Part shown: positions 21,573 through 21,607 of the stretch, piece by piece
How positions within the stretch are numbered: position 1 is the first letter of the stretch
How the letters are laid out: the number at the start of each line of letters is the position of its first letter
Translations under genes and position numbers: made by a program
Assembly (NCBI GenBank): GCA_045643785.1
Contig: JAZRFR010000110.1
Span: 1-21,607 of the forward strand
DNA length: 21,607 nt
Origin: CAMEON01 sp045643785
Lineage (GTDB): Bacteria; Bacillota; Clostridia; Oscillospirales; CAG-272
Reading direction: 5' to 3'
Notes under the pieces: generated by a model
Told to the model about the DNA's origin: nothing
Seen by the model: only the letters and a program-made list of their open reading frames with translations
Databases searched by the model: none

Positions 21573-21607
21573 ATGAATGTTAAGCTTATCCCAATTAACG
21601 ATGATAA
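21573..21607 (+). CDS. Start of an unknown protein, cut by the window edge
   Basis: The ATG at 21573 follows GGAGG by 8 nt and a good promoter. Only MNVKLIPINDD is visible, too little to name a family. A second ATG at 21577 is in another frame and less well spaced. Confidence 0.65.
   Translation, partial: MNVKLIPINDD

Overview
This 21.6 kb window is a chromosomal housekeeping segment, most likely from an anaerobic, gut-type member of the class Clostridia (Bacillota). Three things point that way: the ordered block lon-engB-lysA-M50 protease-scpA-scpB-DUF2953-ytfJ(gerW)-dacF-rluB, the sporulation-type genes ytfJ and dacF, and GC-rich genes separated by AT-rich spacers with textbook sigma-A promoters (17-bp spacer, often an extended TGG-TATAAT -10). 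I cannot name the genus from sequence alone; Oscillospirales or Christensenellales-like is a guess.

Layout. (1) 1-210: a tight series of palindromes with no gene. (2) Minus strand 253-4727, downstream of the core block: prfB; a NOTUM/pectin-acetylesterase-like hydrolase; a small membrane protein behind a promoter with a 19-bp spacer filled by a dyad; a PIG-L-type protein with an altered active-site motif; a GNAT-like protein. (3) Minus strand 4753-14999: the conserved block from lon to rluB, covering proteolysis, ribosome assembly, lysine/DAP metabolism, chromosome condensation and cell wall/sporulation. spmA/spmB, which lie between dacB and rluB in B. subtilis, are missing here, and a four-copy heptamer repeat lies in that gap. 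(4) 15141-15660: palindromic non-coding DNA, then tRNA-Lys(UUU) on the minus strand; part of the tRNA 3' end is duplicated about 160 bp away. (5) Plus strand 15759-18164: a two-gene operon of a CofE-like gamma-glutamyl ligase family protein and a GMP synthase without its glutaminase domain. (6) A 78-aa orphan protein with a strong promoter (plus) and a protein with three S1 domains (minus), surrounded by palindromic repeats. (7) Plus strand: rplM-rpsI behind a near-perfect promoter, ending in a terminator joined to the last 44 codons of a tyrosine recombinase, then the start of an unknown gene at the window edge.

How it fits together: nearly all genes are core cellular functions and no defence system, prophage or biosynthetic cluster is visible. 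The unusual content is the CofE-like/GATase-less GuaA pair, the promoter at 3466-3496, and a rich set of intergenic repeats. These include a roughly 20-bp AAAYTNNARTTT word seen at several gene borders and a hairpin family seen in two spacers in opposite orientation. There are also traces of past integration at tRNA-Lys and rpsI.
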